A stretch of DNA of 64,000 nt from Chania multitudinisentens RB-25 (lineage in GTDB: Bacteria; Pseudomonadota; Gammaproteobacteria; Enterobacterales; Enterobacteriaceae), in the NCBI RefSeq assembly GCF_000520015.2, contig NZ_CP007044.2, positions 4,278,001 to 4,342,000 on the forward strand, given 5' to 3'. Of the stretch, positions 9,647 through 18,283 are shown in pieces (positions within the stretch are counted from its first letter, which is position 1; each line of letters begins with the position of its first letter). The position numbers and the translations under genes were made by a program. A model generated the notes under the pieces. It did not search any database. It was given only the letters and a program-made list of their open reading frames with translations, and was not told the origin of the DNA.

Positions 9647-9782
9647 AATGGTTTCGCTCTGGGTTGCTTCAGTTAGCCAACAGAGTGGCAACAACAAAAT
9701 TTGCAATTAACGTATTACAGCCTGCCAAAGACAGGTCAGATTTAAACACGCAGGCGAAGGTATTTTTATTGTGTCCTGCGCA

Positions 9783-9831
9783 TAGCAAAACTATCCTCCT
9801 AAAGAGGTAGTCCAACCTTGTTTGCAATCAA
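9783..9831 (-). promoter_or_regulatory. dmsA promoter region with FNR box and NarL heptamer
   Basis: TTGTT-TGCA-ATCAA at 9818-9831 matches the FNR consensus TTGAT-N4-ATCAA at 9 of 10 positions. On the dmsA strand, a perfect NarL heptamer TACCTCT (9803-9809) and a -10-like GATAGT (about 9791-9796) follow. With FNR at -41.5, the usual activating position, transcription would start near 9783 and leave a leader of about 137 bases. This fits the known E. coli logic of FNR activation and nitrate repression by NarL. The sites are visible; their function is inferred. Confidence 0.6.
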
Positions 9832-9989
9832 TAAATAGTTGATATGAATGGTTTTATTGATAATGATTTCTATTTCGTATTTTATTATTCACAACCCGGT
9901 AGGGTAGGCTTATGAAATAACAGGAAGAAGCGGAAATTAGGTAACAAGAGGAGGGATTATCGAAAACAGATTTTTGGGCGCTCTAACAC

Positions 9990-10014
9990 AAAAAGCACCC
10001 AAAGGTGCTTTTTG
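9990..10014 (-). terminator. serS terminator
   Basis: AAAAGCACC-CAAA-GGTGCTTTT, a perfect stem flanked by A and T tracts, placed 20 bases past the serS stop. It also closes the 386-base gap between dmsA and serS. Confidence 0.85.
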
Positions 10015-10032
10015 CGGTCATACACAGTGCAA

Positions 10033-11325
10033 TTAGCCGATATATTCCAAGCCACCCATATAAGGGCGTAATACTTCAGGCACCTGAATACGGCCATCGG
10101 CCTGCTGGTAGTTTTCCAGCACAGCCACCAAGGTGCGACCTACGGCTAAACCAGAGCCGTTCAGCGTATGTACCAGGCGGGGTTTTTTCTCGGTTTTGCT
10201 ACGGCAACGCGCCTGCATACGGCGCGCCTGGAAATCCCACATATTGGAACAGGAGGAGATCTCACGATAGGTATTCTGTGCAGGCAACCACACTTCCAGA
10301 TCGTAGGTTTTGCAGGCGCCAAAGCCCATATCGCCAGTACACAGCAGCACTTTGCGGTACGGCAAATTCAGCAATTGCAGCACTTTCTCTGCATGGCCGG
10401 TCAGTTCTTCCAGCGCCGCCATGGAGTCTTCCGGGCGTACAATCTGCACCATCTCAACCTTATCGAATTGGTGCATACGGATCAGACCACGCGTATCACG
10501 ACCATAAGAGCCCGCTTCAGAACGGAAGCAAGGCGTATGCGCCGTCATCTTCAGTGGCAGATCGTCTTCTTCAAGAATTTCATCACGCACCAGATTGGTG
10601 ACGGGCACTTCTGCTGTTGGGATCAGAGCATAGTTACTGCTTTCTGATTCTTCTTCCAGCGGTTTGGTATGGAACAGATCTTCACCAAATTTAGGCAACT
10701 GGCCAGTTCCATACAGAGTCGCATGGTTCACCAGATAAGGAACATAGGTTTCCAGATAGCCGTGCTTTTCGGTATGCAGATCCAGCATAAACTGAGACAA
10801 AGCGCGATGCATGCGAGCCATTTGCCCTTTCATCACCACAAAACGCGCACCGGTCAATTTTACCGCAGCGGCAAAATCCAAACCGCCAGCCATCTCACCC
10901 AGCTCGACGTGATCGCGCACGGCAAAGTCGTATTGACGCGGTTCCCCCCAGCGGCTGACCTCCAGATTTTCGCTGTCGTCTTTGCCATTCGGCACCGCAT
11001 CGTCCGGCAGGTTTGGCAGTACCAAGGCGTAATCACGGATTTCACCTTGCAGCTTATCCAGTTCGGCTTTCGCAGCGTCCAGCTTTTCACCCAACTCGTT
11101 CACTTCGCGGCGCAGTGGCTCAATGTCTTCACCACGCGCTTTGGCTGCGCCGATGGATTTCGATCGGGAATTACGTTCTGCCTGTAGGGTTTCAGTTTCT
11201 ACCTGCAAAACTTTACGACGTTCTTCTTGCGAACGCAGCAGGTCCAGATCGAGTTTAAAGCCTCTGCGAGCCAGTTTTACGGCGACTGCGTCTAGCTCAT
11301 TACGCAGCAGATTGGGATCGAGCAT
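10033..11325 (-). CDS. serS: Seryl-tRNA synthetase
   Basis: Class II aminoacyl-tRNA synthetase, 430 residues, same length as E. coli SerS. An N-terminal coiled-coil arm (residues about 30-105, rich in E, K and R) grips the long variable arm of tRNA-Ser. Class II motif 2 is in CFRSEAGSYGRDTRGLIR and motif 3 in GSGLAVGRTLVAVLENYQ. It lies downstream of rarA in the same leftward direction with a 110-base gap and ends at a strong terminator. Confidence 0.98.
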   Translation of the reverse strand: MLDPNLLRNELDAVAVKLARRGFKLDLDLLRSQEERRKVLQVETETLQAERNSRSKSIGAAKARGEDIEPLRREVNELGEKLDAAKAELDKLQGEIRDYALVLPNLPDDAVPNGKDDSENLEVSRWGEPRQYDFAVRDHVELGEMAGGLDFAAAVKLTGARFVVMKGQMARMHRALSQFMLDLHTEKHGYLETYVPYLVNHATLYGTGQLPKFGEDLFHTKPLEEESESSNYALIPTAEVPVTNLVRDEILEEDDLPLKMTAHTPCFRSEAGSYGRDTRGLIRMHQFDKVEMVQIVRPEDSMAALEELTGHAEKVLQLLNLPYRKVLLCTGDMGFGACKTYDLEVWLPAQNTYREISSCSNMWDFQARRMQARCRSKTEKKPRLVHTLNGSGLAVGRTLVAVLENYQQADGRIQVPEVLRPYMGGLEYIG

Positions 11326-11435
11326 GCTAATCCTGTACTTGTTGTTATTGAAAGAATATTTATTGATTCATGCTGCCAATAAATAGCCGCATAGAATGAA
11401 GAATAATACCCGCTAACCTTACCGCAACGGCAACG

Positions 11436-12779
11436 CTAGCGGTAGCGTTTTGTCTGGCTATTTTGATCCTGTTCAGCGAGCCATGCCAGCTTCTCACCGA
11501 TCTTCCCTTCCAGCCCGCGTGAGGTGGGATGATAGTAGCGCGTAGTGGCCATTTCTGGCGGGAAATAGCTCTCTCCGGCTGCATAGGCATTGGGTTCATC
11601 ATGTGCATAGCGATACTCTGCCCCCAATCCCATTTCTTTCATCAGCTTGGTGGGCGCATTGCGCAGGTGATCCGGTACATCGTAATCGGCCATCTCTTTG
11701 GCATCACGCATTGCGGCTTTGAAAGCGGTATAAACAGCGTTGCTTTTGGGTGCACAGGCCAGATAAACAATTGCCTGCGCGATAGCCCGTTCCCCTTCCG
11801 CAGGCCCAACGCGGGTGAAACAATCCCAAGCAGCGATCGCCACCTGCATACCACGTGGATCGGCATTGCCAACGTCTTCGGAAGCGATGGCCAGCAAGCG
11901 GCGCGCCACGTAGAGAGGATCGCCGCCGGCAGTAATAATACGTGCATACCAATACAGTGCTGCATCCGGTGCTGAACCACGCACCGATTTATGCAGCGCA
12001 GAAATCAGATCGTAATAGCGATCGCCTTTGTTATCGAAGCGCACGCTACGTTCACCAGAAACTTCTTTCAGCAATTCCAGCGTTAATACCCGCATGCCCT
12101 GGCCATCAATTTCGGCCATATCGGCCATCATCTCCAGGCTGTTAAGCGCACGGCGGGCATCGCCGCCCACCAATTCCGACAGCATACGCTTGGTTTCTTC
12201 CGGCAACCGCACATTCTGGCCGCCAAAACCACGGCCAGCATCTTTCATCGCCTGTTCCAGCACTTGGCAGATATCATCGGCGGTCAGCGCCTTCAGCAGA
12301 TAGACACGCGCACGGGATAACAGTGCCGAATTCAGCTCAAAAGACGGGTTTTCCGTCGTTGCACCGATAAAAGTGATGGTGCCATCTTCAATATGCGGTA
12401 AAAATGCGTCCTGCTGGCTTTTGTTGAAACGATGTACCTCGTCAACGAACAGAATAGTGCGGCGGCCCGCATCGCGGTTTTGCCGCGCTTGTTCAATGGC
12501 TTCACGGATTTCTTTGATACCGGAGGTAACTGCGGAGATCCGCTCAACGTCCGCCTGACCATAACGGCCAATCAGTTCTGCCAGCGTCGTTTTCCCGGTT
12601 CCTGGTGGCCCCCACAAGATCATCGAGTGCAGTTGCCCAGCCTCAATGGCCCGTGGCAAAGGCTTGCCAGGTGCCAACAAATGCTGCTGACCTATGTATT
12701 GTGCCAGCGTTGTTGGCCGCATACGCGCAGCCAATGGTTGAAATTCATTGTGGGAAAAATCGAGCGACAGATTACTCAC
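11436..12779 (-). CDS. rarA: Replication-associated recombination ATPase RarA (MgsA)
   Basis: 447-residue AAA+ ATPase of the clamp-loader/WRNIP1 type that acts at stalled replication forks. Walker A is GPPGTGKT at residues 57-64, Walker B is LFVDEVHRFNK, sensor 1 lies in GATTENPSFELN, and the C-terminal tetramerisation domain contains YHPTSRGLEGKIGEKL. The start MSNLSLDFS is eight bases after the lolA stop, so lolA and rarA form one transcription unit. Confidence 0.97.
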   Translation of the reverse strand: MSNLSLDFSHNEFQPLAARMRPTTLAQYIGQQHLLAPGKPLPRAIEAGQLHSMILWGPPGTGKTTLAELIGRYGQADVERISAVTSGIKEIREAIEQARQNRDAGRRTILFVDEVHRFNKSQQDAFLPHIEDGTITFIGATTENPSFELNSALLSRARVYLLKALTADDICQVLEQAMKDAGRGFGGQNVRLPEETKRMLSELVGGDARRALNSLEMMADMAEIDGQGMRVLTLELLKEVSGERSVRFDNKGDRYYDLISALHKSVRGSAPDAALYWYARIITAGGDPLYVARRLLAIASEDVGNADPRGMQVAIAAWDCFTRVGPAEGERAIAQAIVYLACAPKSNAVYTAFKAAMRDAKEMADYDVPDHLRNAPTKLMKEMGLGAEYRYAHDEPNAYAAGESYFPPEMATTRYYHPTSRGLEGKIGEKLAWLAEQDQNSQTKRYR

Positions 12780-12787
12780 GTGAACCT

Positions 12788-13399
12788 CTACTTCCGCTGG
12801 TCGTCCAGCGTCACCCCCTTCGGCGGGGTAAATTTGAATTTGGCCGCGTCAACGTTGGCATTTTGCTGACTTTTCAACTGATAGGCACTGCGTTGACCAT
12901 CTTGCTCAACCGCAGTAAAACTCTTGATAGTGCCACTGTTGGTTACCGTAATCGCAAACTGTTTCAGATTGCCACTGCTGGCTTTTGGCGTCAGTTCGAA
13001 ATCATCGCCCTTCTGCTTAACGTTGTACTGTTTCCAATCACTGGCATTGTTGCGGGTAATCAGCATGAATGGCGTGTTGCCGGTAGCATTTTTCAACCAG
13101 GTAGCGGTAACCTGCTCAACGAACGGATTATAAAACCACAGCGTTTCACCGTCAGACACCAAAACGCTCTCATCTGGAGAAGTCATGTGCCAGTTAAACA
13201 GATTCGGGCGTTTTACCCACAACTCGCCTTCCCCTCTTTGCACCTCGGCACCATCACCGCTGGTCACTGATTGGGAAAAACTGGCGTGGAAACTGTTCAC
13301 TTTCGCCAAACGCTTTTGCAAATCTTGAGCAGCATCTGCCAACACTGAGGTCGATACAAATCCCGAAAGCAGACAACAGATAACAAACCCTTTTTTCAT
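12788..13399 (-). CDS. lolA: Outer-membrane lipoprotein carrier protein
   Basis: Periplasmic chaperone of 203 residues that takes lipoproteins from LolCDE and hands them to LolB. A Sec signal peptide (MKKGFVICC...SVLA) is probably cut after A21, giving a mature start DAAQDLQKRL as in E. coli. The beta-barrel-like half contains FNWHMTSPDESVLVSDGETLWFYNPFVEQV. First gene of lolA-rarA. Confidence 0.97.
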   Translation of the reverse strand: MKKGFVICCLLSGFVSTSVLADAAQDLQKRLAKVNSFHASFSQSVTSGDGAEVQRGEGELWVKRPNLFNWHMTSPDESVLVSDGETLWFYNPFVEQVTATWLKNATGNTPFMLITRNNASDWKQYNVKQKGDDFELTPKASSGNLKQFAITVTNSGTIKSFTAVEQDGQRSAYQLKSQQNANVDAAKFKFTPPKGVTLDDQRK

Positions 13400-13546
13400 T
13401 ATTCCAGATACCTTATGAAATGCATTTACCGCAAGGCAGTGCCGTGCGAGCCAAACCGCCCTGAACTCTCAGCACTGTACCTGAAGCCCCAAACGGACAG
13501 CTAGGCCAATATGCCAAGAAAAGCGCGGGTTTACGCTTCTTTGCAC

Positions 13547-13572
13547 AAGGGCCGCTAAAGCGGCCCTTTATT
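13547..13572 (-). terminator. Hairpin between ftsK and lolA
   Basis: AAGGGCCGC-TTTA-GCGGCCCTT, a perfect nine-pair stem, 25 bases past the ftsK stop. The T-rich flank is on the + strand (TTATTATT), so as an ftsK terminator it has a weak T tract. Confidence 0.6.
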
Positions 13573-13593
13573 ATTGCTACATGGATATAACGG

Positions 13594-16500
13594 TCAATCA
13601 TGCCGAGGTGGAGCCAGCACTTCACGGTTGCCGTTGTGCCCCTGCTCACTGACAATCCCCTGTGCTTCCATCTGTTCGATGATACGCGCAGCACGATTGT
13701 AGCCAATACGGAATTGACGCTGTACGCCAGAAATAGAAGCACGGCGTTTATCCACCACAAACTCCACAGCCTGGTCGAACAACGGATCCAACTCTTCATC
13801 TCCGTCTAAATTACCGCCGGCCCCTCCCTCTGCATCGTCATCGCCGCTGATAATTCCGTCTTTATATTGAGGGCGCTCACGCGCTTTCCAATCTTTAACC
13901 ACGGCATGCACTTCCTGGTCACGCACAAAAGCACCGTGTACACGCACCGGAATTGATGAGTTCGGCGCCAGATACAGCATGTCCCCCATGCCCAGCAAGG
14001 ATTCAGCCCCGCTCTGATCGAGAATGGTTCGGGAATCGATCTTGCTGGAAACGGTGAAAGCGATACGCGTTGGGATATTCGCTTTGATAAGGCCCGTAAT
14101 CACATCCACAGAAGGACGCTGCGTTGCTAATACCAGATGGATACCCGCAGCACGCGCTTTCTGTGCAAGGCGGGCGATCAGCTCTTCCACTTTTTTACCA
14201 ACCGTCATAATCAGGTCAGCAAACTCATCCACCATCACCACAATGTAGGGTTCTTTTTCCAACACTGGTGGGGTGATATCCATGCTGTCGCTGGGTTTCC
14301 AGAACGGGTCCGGGATCGGCCGGCCCATGGCCTCAGCCTGATCGACCCGTTCGTTATAACCCGCCAGGTTACGCACACCCAGCGCCGACATCAGCTTATA
14401 GCGGCGTTCCATCTCCGCAACGCACCAGCGCAGCGCGTTGGCGGCATCTTTCATGTCGGTGACCACATCGGTCAGCAGATGTGGAATACCTTCGTAGACT
14501 GACAATTCCAGCATTTTCGGATCGATCATGATAAAGCGCACTTCTTTTGGCGTGGCCTTATACAAGATACTCAGGATCATGGCATTGACCCCGACCGATT
14601 TACCGGAGCCCGTGGTCCCTGCCACCAGCAAGTGCGGCATTTTACCCAGATCAGCCACCACCGGTTGCCCGGAAATGTCTTTGCCCAAAACAATTGCCAG
14701 CGGTGACGAATTATCACGGAATGCTGGGCAATCCAGCACCTCTCGCAGATAAACCGTTTGACGTTTGATGTTTGGCAGCTCGATACCGATGTAAGGTTTA
14801 CCTGGGATCACCTCAACCACGCGCACTGCCGATGTGGACAAGGAGCGCGCCAGATCGCGCGAAAGATTGGAAATACGCGCAGCTTTAACACCGGGAGCCA
14901 GCTCCAACTCGAAACGTGTAATTACCGGGCCAGGTAAAATGTCAACAACATCAGCTTTTACCCGATAATCCGCCAGACTGGCCTCAACCAAACGTGCTTT
15001 TTGCTCCAAAGCAAATGAATCGACAGGCTCTACCTCTTTCGGGGCTTCCGTCAGCAGATCCAGCGTTGGCAGTGGCGTAGTCGGTTTTTGCAACGGCAAA
15101 TCGTTACGCATCAGGAATGGATGGATCAGGCTATCCATCGCTGGCTGCTGTGGCGCAGTGGGTGCCATTTGCGAATAAGGCTCAGGCTGATAAGTTGGCG
15201 TTGACGGGCGGGCGGCTGAGTACACCGGCTCTTCTGGCGCAAGCTGGCCGAAAGGCACATCGTCCTCTTGCTCGCTTCGCTGCTCAATACGCTCTTCAAG
15301 CTGTGGTGATAACGTGAACAACGGTTCCGTTGGGCCATCATCAACCAAATCGGCCATGGGCGAGAAACCAAAGGTAGCGCTGATATCAACCGGGGCAGCG
15401 CCAGATAGCGGAGCTTGTTCACCATAACGAGCCTGTTGCTGTTGAGCAAAAGCCTGACCAAGGGCTGCTTCATGCACAGCATCTTCATCATCCTGCTGAT
15501 ATTCTTCGCCATAACGCTGGCTTTGCTGCTCGGCAAATGCCTGACGCAAGGCGGCCTCTTGCAGAGCTTCATCATCAACGTCCACCTGCGGTTCTTCTTC
15601 ACGGTTCCGCTGTTCCTGCTCTGCAAGACGCTGTGAAGGCAACTTGATACCGTAGGAAGCCAGCTCACGCCGGGTTGGAATACGTACAGGGTTCGGGCGC
15701 GGCAATTCGGGGCCGATACCTTGCTTGGTTTGAGAATGACTGTCGCTGTTGGCGGTAAACGCAGGCATAAACGTATTGACCACCGTGCTACCGGCATTGG
15801 TTGCAGCCGCTGATGGCGGTTTCACTGGCTCCAAAGGAACTTCGCGATCGCTGGCGCTGAACCCCGGTACTCCATGAATATCGACGTTCTCATGCGGCTC
15901 AGTGGCAGAAAAACCAAACGGTGATTGCTCACGCGGTGGCGTGATTGATGCATTCCAATCACCCAGGCGCGGTTCATCTTCATCTTGATAAGGATCTGCC
16001 AGATGGGGTGTTTCTGGTGTTTGCTCTGGGATCTCAAACGAATACAGCGGCGGCGTATTATATTCTGCCGGATGCTGAACATTTGAAACCAATGTCGCTG
16101 ATGCGGCATTCTCCGCGGCCTGAACCAACGTAGCTGGCATTACCGGCACTTCCACCTGCGCAGGCACAACCACAGGAGCGTTGCTATCTGTGGCACGCAA
16201 ACCATTCAGTAACGGATCGTCATCTTCTTCCTGCGCCATTTCAGTCACCGAAGGGGCAGAAAACAGCACATCATCATCTATATCATCTGCCATGACCGCG
16301 GCGGCGTTATGTTTATTGCCCAGCTCAGGCTCTTCGACAACCATTTCGTCATCATCGTAATAACGATCATCACGACGTGAGCGGTTGGTCATAAAAGTCG
16401 CGAGCCCCAGAACCACACCGCCGATTTTTTCAGCAATAACCAGCCAAGACCAACCGGTGAACAGTGTTAACCCTGCCGCCCAAACGCATAGCAGTGCCAG

Positions 16501-16992
16501 CGTGGCGCCAATACCATTGAACCAGGGCAACATGGCGTTACTCAGCAAGCTGCCAATCACGCCGCCAGAGGCAAAATAGTAAAGATCGTCAACGTTCAGG
16601 GCTGCCAGACCACACGAGGTAAGCACCAGTGCCAGAGTGCCGATCAGGCGCAGCGATAACGCAAAATAGTCAATGTAATCATGATGATTACGCTGGCGAT
16701 ATCCCGCCCAGCACAGAATCATTATGATAGGGGGGATCGCGTAGGCAAGCACCCCGAAAGTGAAGAACAAGGTGTCGGCCAGCCATGCACCTACCCCGCC
16801 CCCCAAATTATGGATAGGTTCATGCCAAGCCGTTTGCGACCAACTGGGATCAGAGGGATTAAAACTGACCAGTGCGGCCATAAGGTAAACGGCAAAAATC
16901 GCCACCACGATCAACAAAGCTTCGAGCAAACGCCGCCCGCTACTGAGTTTTTTCAGGGTAACTTCTTTATCTTCTGTATATTCCTGGCTCAA
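13594..16992 (-). CDS. ftsK: DNA translocase FtsK
   Basis: Septal DNA pump, 1132 residues. Four N-terminal transmembrane helices (residues about 20-190) anchor it at the divisome. A Pro/Gln/Glu-rich linker runs to about residue 640. The RecA-like motor has Walker A GTTGSGKS near residue 795 and Walker B VVMVDEFADL. A C-terminal winged-helix gamma domain (last 65 residues, SISGVQRQFRIGYNRAARIIEQ) reads KOPS and contacts XerD. Translation starts at a TTG, with GGAG eight bases before it, giving MSQEYTEDKEVTLKK as in E. coli. It is about 200 residues shorter than E. coli FtsK (1329), and the linker holds a tandem duplication. A SOS box lies upstream. Confidence 0.96.
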   Translation of the reverse strand: MSQEYTEDKEVTLKKLSSGRRLLEALLIVVAIFAVYLMAALVSFNPSDPSWSQTAWHEPIHNLGGGVGAWLADTLFFTFGVLAYAIPPIIMILCWAGYRQRNHHDYIDYFALSLRLIGTLALVLTSCGLAALNVDDLYYFASGGVIGSLLSNAMLPWFNGIGATLALLCVWAAGLTLFTGWSWLVIAEKIGGVVLGLATFMTNRSRRDDRYYDDDEMVVEEPELGNKHNAAAVMADDIDDDVLFSAPSVTEMAQEEDDDPLLNGLRATDSNAPVVVPAQVEVPVMPATLVQAAENAASATLVSNVQHPAEYNTPPLYSFEIPEQTPETPHLADPYQDEDEPRLGDWNASITPPREQSPFGFSATEPHENVDIHGVPGFSASDREVPLEPVKPPSAAATNAGSTVVNTFMPAFTANSDSHSQTKQGIGPELPRPNPVRIPTRRELASYGIKLPSQRLAEQEQRNREEEPQVDVDDEALQEAALRQAFAEQQSQRYGEEYQQDDEDAVHEAALGQAFAQQQQARYGEQAPLSGAAPVDISATFGFSPMADLVDDGPTEPLFTLSPQLEERIEQRSEQEDDVPFGQLAPEEPVYSAARPSTPTYQPEPYSQMAPTAPQQPAMDSLIHPFLMRNDLPLQKPTTPLPTLDLLTEAPKEVEPVDSFALEQKARLVEASLADYRVKADVVDILPGPVITRFELELAPGVKAARISNLSRDLARSLSTSAVRVVEVIPGKPYIGIELPNIKRQTVYLREVLDCPAFRDNSSPLAIVLGKDISGQPVVADLGKMPHLLVAGTTGSGKSVGVNAMILSILYKATPKEVRFIMIDPKMLELSVYEGIPHLLTDVVTDMKDAANALRWCVAEMERRYKLMSALGVRNLAGYNERVDQAEAMGRPIPDPFWKPSDSMDITPPVLEKEPYIVVMVDEFADLIMTVGKKVEELIARLAQKARAAGIHLVLATQRPSVDVITGLIKANIPTRIAFTVSSKIDSRTILDQSGAESLLGMGDMLYLAPNSSIPVRVHGAFVRDQEVHAVVKDWKARERPQYKDGIISGDDDAEGGAGGNLDGDEELDPLFDQAVEFVVDKRRASISGVQRQFRIGYNRAARIIEQMEAQGIVSEQGHNGNREVLAPPRHD

Positions 16993-17010
16993 GAAAGGCT
17001 CTCCAGGTTC

Positions 17011-17054
17011 CTGTTAGCGGGCATAGTAACAGCGCCGAGAGGCTTCCTCGGCGC
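17011..17054 (-). repeat. Two inverted repeats between lrp and ftsK
   Basis: CTGTTA-N10-TAACAG (17011-17032) directly adjoins a GC-rich hairpin GCGCCGAG / CTCGGCGC (17032-17054). The hairpin lies 58 bases past the lrp stop and could end lrp transcription, but it has no T tract. The first repeat lies close to the ftsK start and may act in its promoter or leader. Confidence 0.5.
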
Positions 17055-17059
17055 CAAAA

Positions 17060-17075
17060 CTGTATGAATAAACAG
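17060..17075 (-). promoter_or_regulatory. LexA (SOS) box upstream of ftsK
   Basis: CTGTTTATTCATACAG on the ftsK strand fits CTGT-N8-ACAG exactly with an AT-rich core. It lies 68 bases before the ftsK start codon, in the 120-base lrp-ftsK gap. E. coli ftsK (dinH) is known to have a SOS-inducible promoter with a LexA site, so the arrangement is conserved. Confidence 0.75.
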
Positions 17076-17112
17076 GAGTATAGCGAATTTAATCAGGTTT
17101 TGCACCTGAACC

Positions 17113-17607
17113 TTACCGTGTTTTGATCACCAGACGGTTACTCTGTTTCACTTCTTCCATCACCACGTAAGTACGGGTGTCATTGACCCCCGGCAAACGC
17201 AGCAGAGTTTCACCCAACAATTTACGGTAAGCCGACATATCAGGTACACGGGTTTTCAACAGATAATCGAAATCACCGGAAACCAGATGGCACTCCTGAA
17301 TTTCTTCAAGCTTCTGTACTGCTGAATTGAACTGCTCAAACACATCCGGCGCACCGCGGTTCAACGTGATTTCCACGAAAACCAGCAGGGAAGCGTCCAG
17401 ATAATGCGGGTTTAGCAATGCGGTATAACCATGGATAAAACCCTGACGCTCAAGACGGCGCACACGTTCTAAACATGGTGTTGGAGATAACCCCACGCGT
17501 TTCGAGAGCTCGACGTTCGAAATCCGCCCATCCTTTTGTAATTCATTCAGGATGTTACGGTCGATACGGTCAAGATCTTTACCTGGGCGTTTTTTAGTGT
17601 CTACCAT
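17113..17607 (-). CDS. lrp: Leucine-responsive regulatory protein
   Basis: Global transcription regulator of 164 residues, almost identical to E. coli Lrp. It has an N-terminal helix-turn-helix (RISNVELSKRVGLSPTPCLERVRRL, residues about 29-53) and a C-terminal RAM ligand/octamer domain. The start MVDTKKRPGKDLDRID at 17607 matches the family; an upstream in-frame Met would add 13 unsupported residues. It stands alone ahead of ftsK with a long upstream leader region. Confidence 0.98.
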   Translation of the reverse strand: MVDTKKRPGKDLDRIDRNILNELQKDGRISNVELSKRVGLSPTPCLERVRRLERQGFIHGYTALLNPHYLDASLLVFVEITLNRGAPDVFEQFNSAVQKLEEIQECHLVSGDFDYLLKTRVPDMSAYRKLLGETLLRLPGVNDTRTYVVMEEVKQSNRLVIKTR

Positions 17608-18283
17608 TATTATTGTCTCTCTTATGTTCTTCCCTGCACTTGCCACACCCTAGCCAACGTCAATGTGCAAGGGTTTGTTCCAAGCGAAGACCCGATGTTT
17701 ATGATAAGCGGCCAATTCCCCTGAAACGGGGGATATTTACTGCCATACCAACTGCCCAACTGCTTACACTCCCATCTTCCGCCGTTGCACAGCCTGTCTG
17801 TCACCCTGCACAACGAATGCAAATGATGCTAGCGATCAAGAAGAAAGCTCCCATCCTCATTTCCTCAACCAGGCGACAATGCATTGCCTCGTTGTTGCAA
17901 ATACATACAATTTGCTACGGGTATGAGAATAATTTCTTCTTCCTATGATGTTTTCGCAAAAGCCCAGCGGATTGTCAAAGTAAAAGAAGCAAAATCAGAA
18001 GAACGTTCCGCCAAGAAAACAGCGCACCCCATTTTTAGTTATGAGTCTCTGTATAAAAAAGCCAAGAAATTAGCTGCAAACATACAAATTTTCACACATT
18101 GGTTGCACAAAATCTCTTTCGAATTTCTATGAGTGACATTTTACTTCTCAGAGAAGAAAAAGCGCCCCATAGACCGTTGCTATTGAACAAATCGTTAACA
18201 ACATTTCTCGAGGCTTTTTTTACTGCTGCATTTTCCCTACAATCGTTACCATTGTCCGCCATTGTGGGAAAAAGAGGTTATTC
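17608..18283. other. Divergent lrp/trxB intergenic region, 676 bases
   Basis: No credible coding frame and no tRNA. The region is A/T-rich near trxB. It must hold both promoters and, by analogy with the long E. coli lrp leader, much lrp 5' UTR. The short ORFs here lack ribosome sites and protein-like composition. AAAGAGG at 18270-18276 is the trxB ribosome site. Confidence 0.6.

Noticed and set aside
9856..9870. Fur-box-like TGATAATGATTTCTA upstream of dmsA
   Set aside because: Only about 11 of 14 palindromic positions fit and the right arm is poor; A/T-rich sequence gives such matches easily.
17613..17948. 111-codon frame between lrp and trxB
   Set aside because: Overlaps the lrp promoter/leader, no ribosome site, low-complexity translation.
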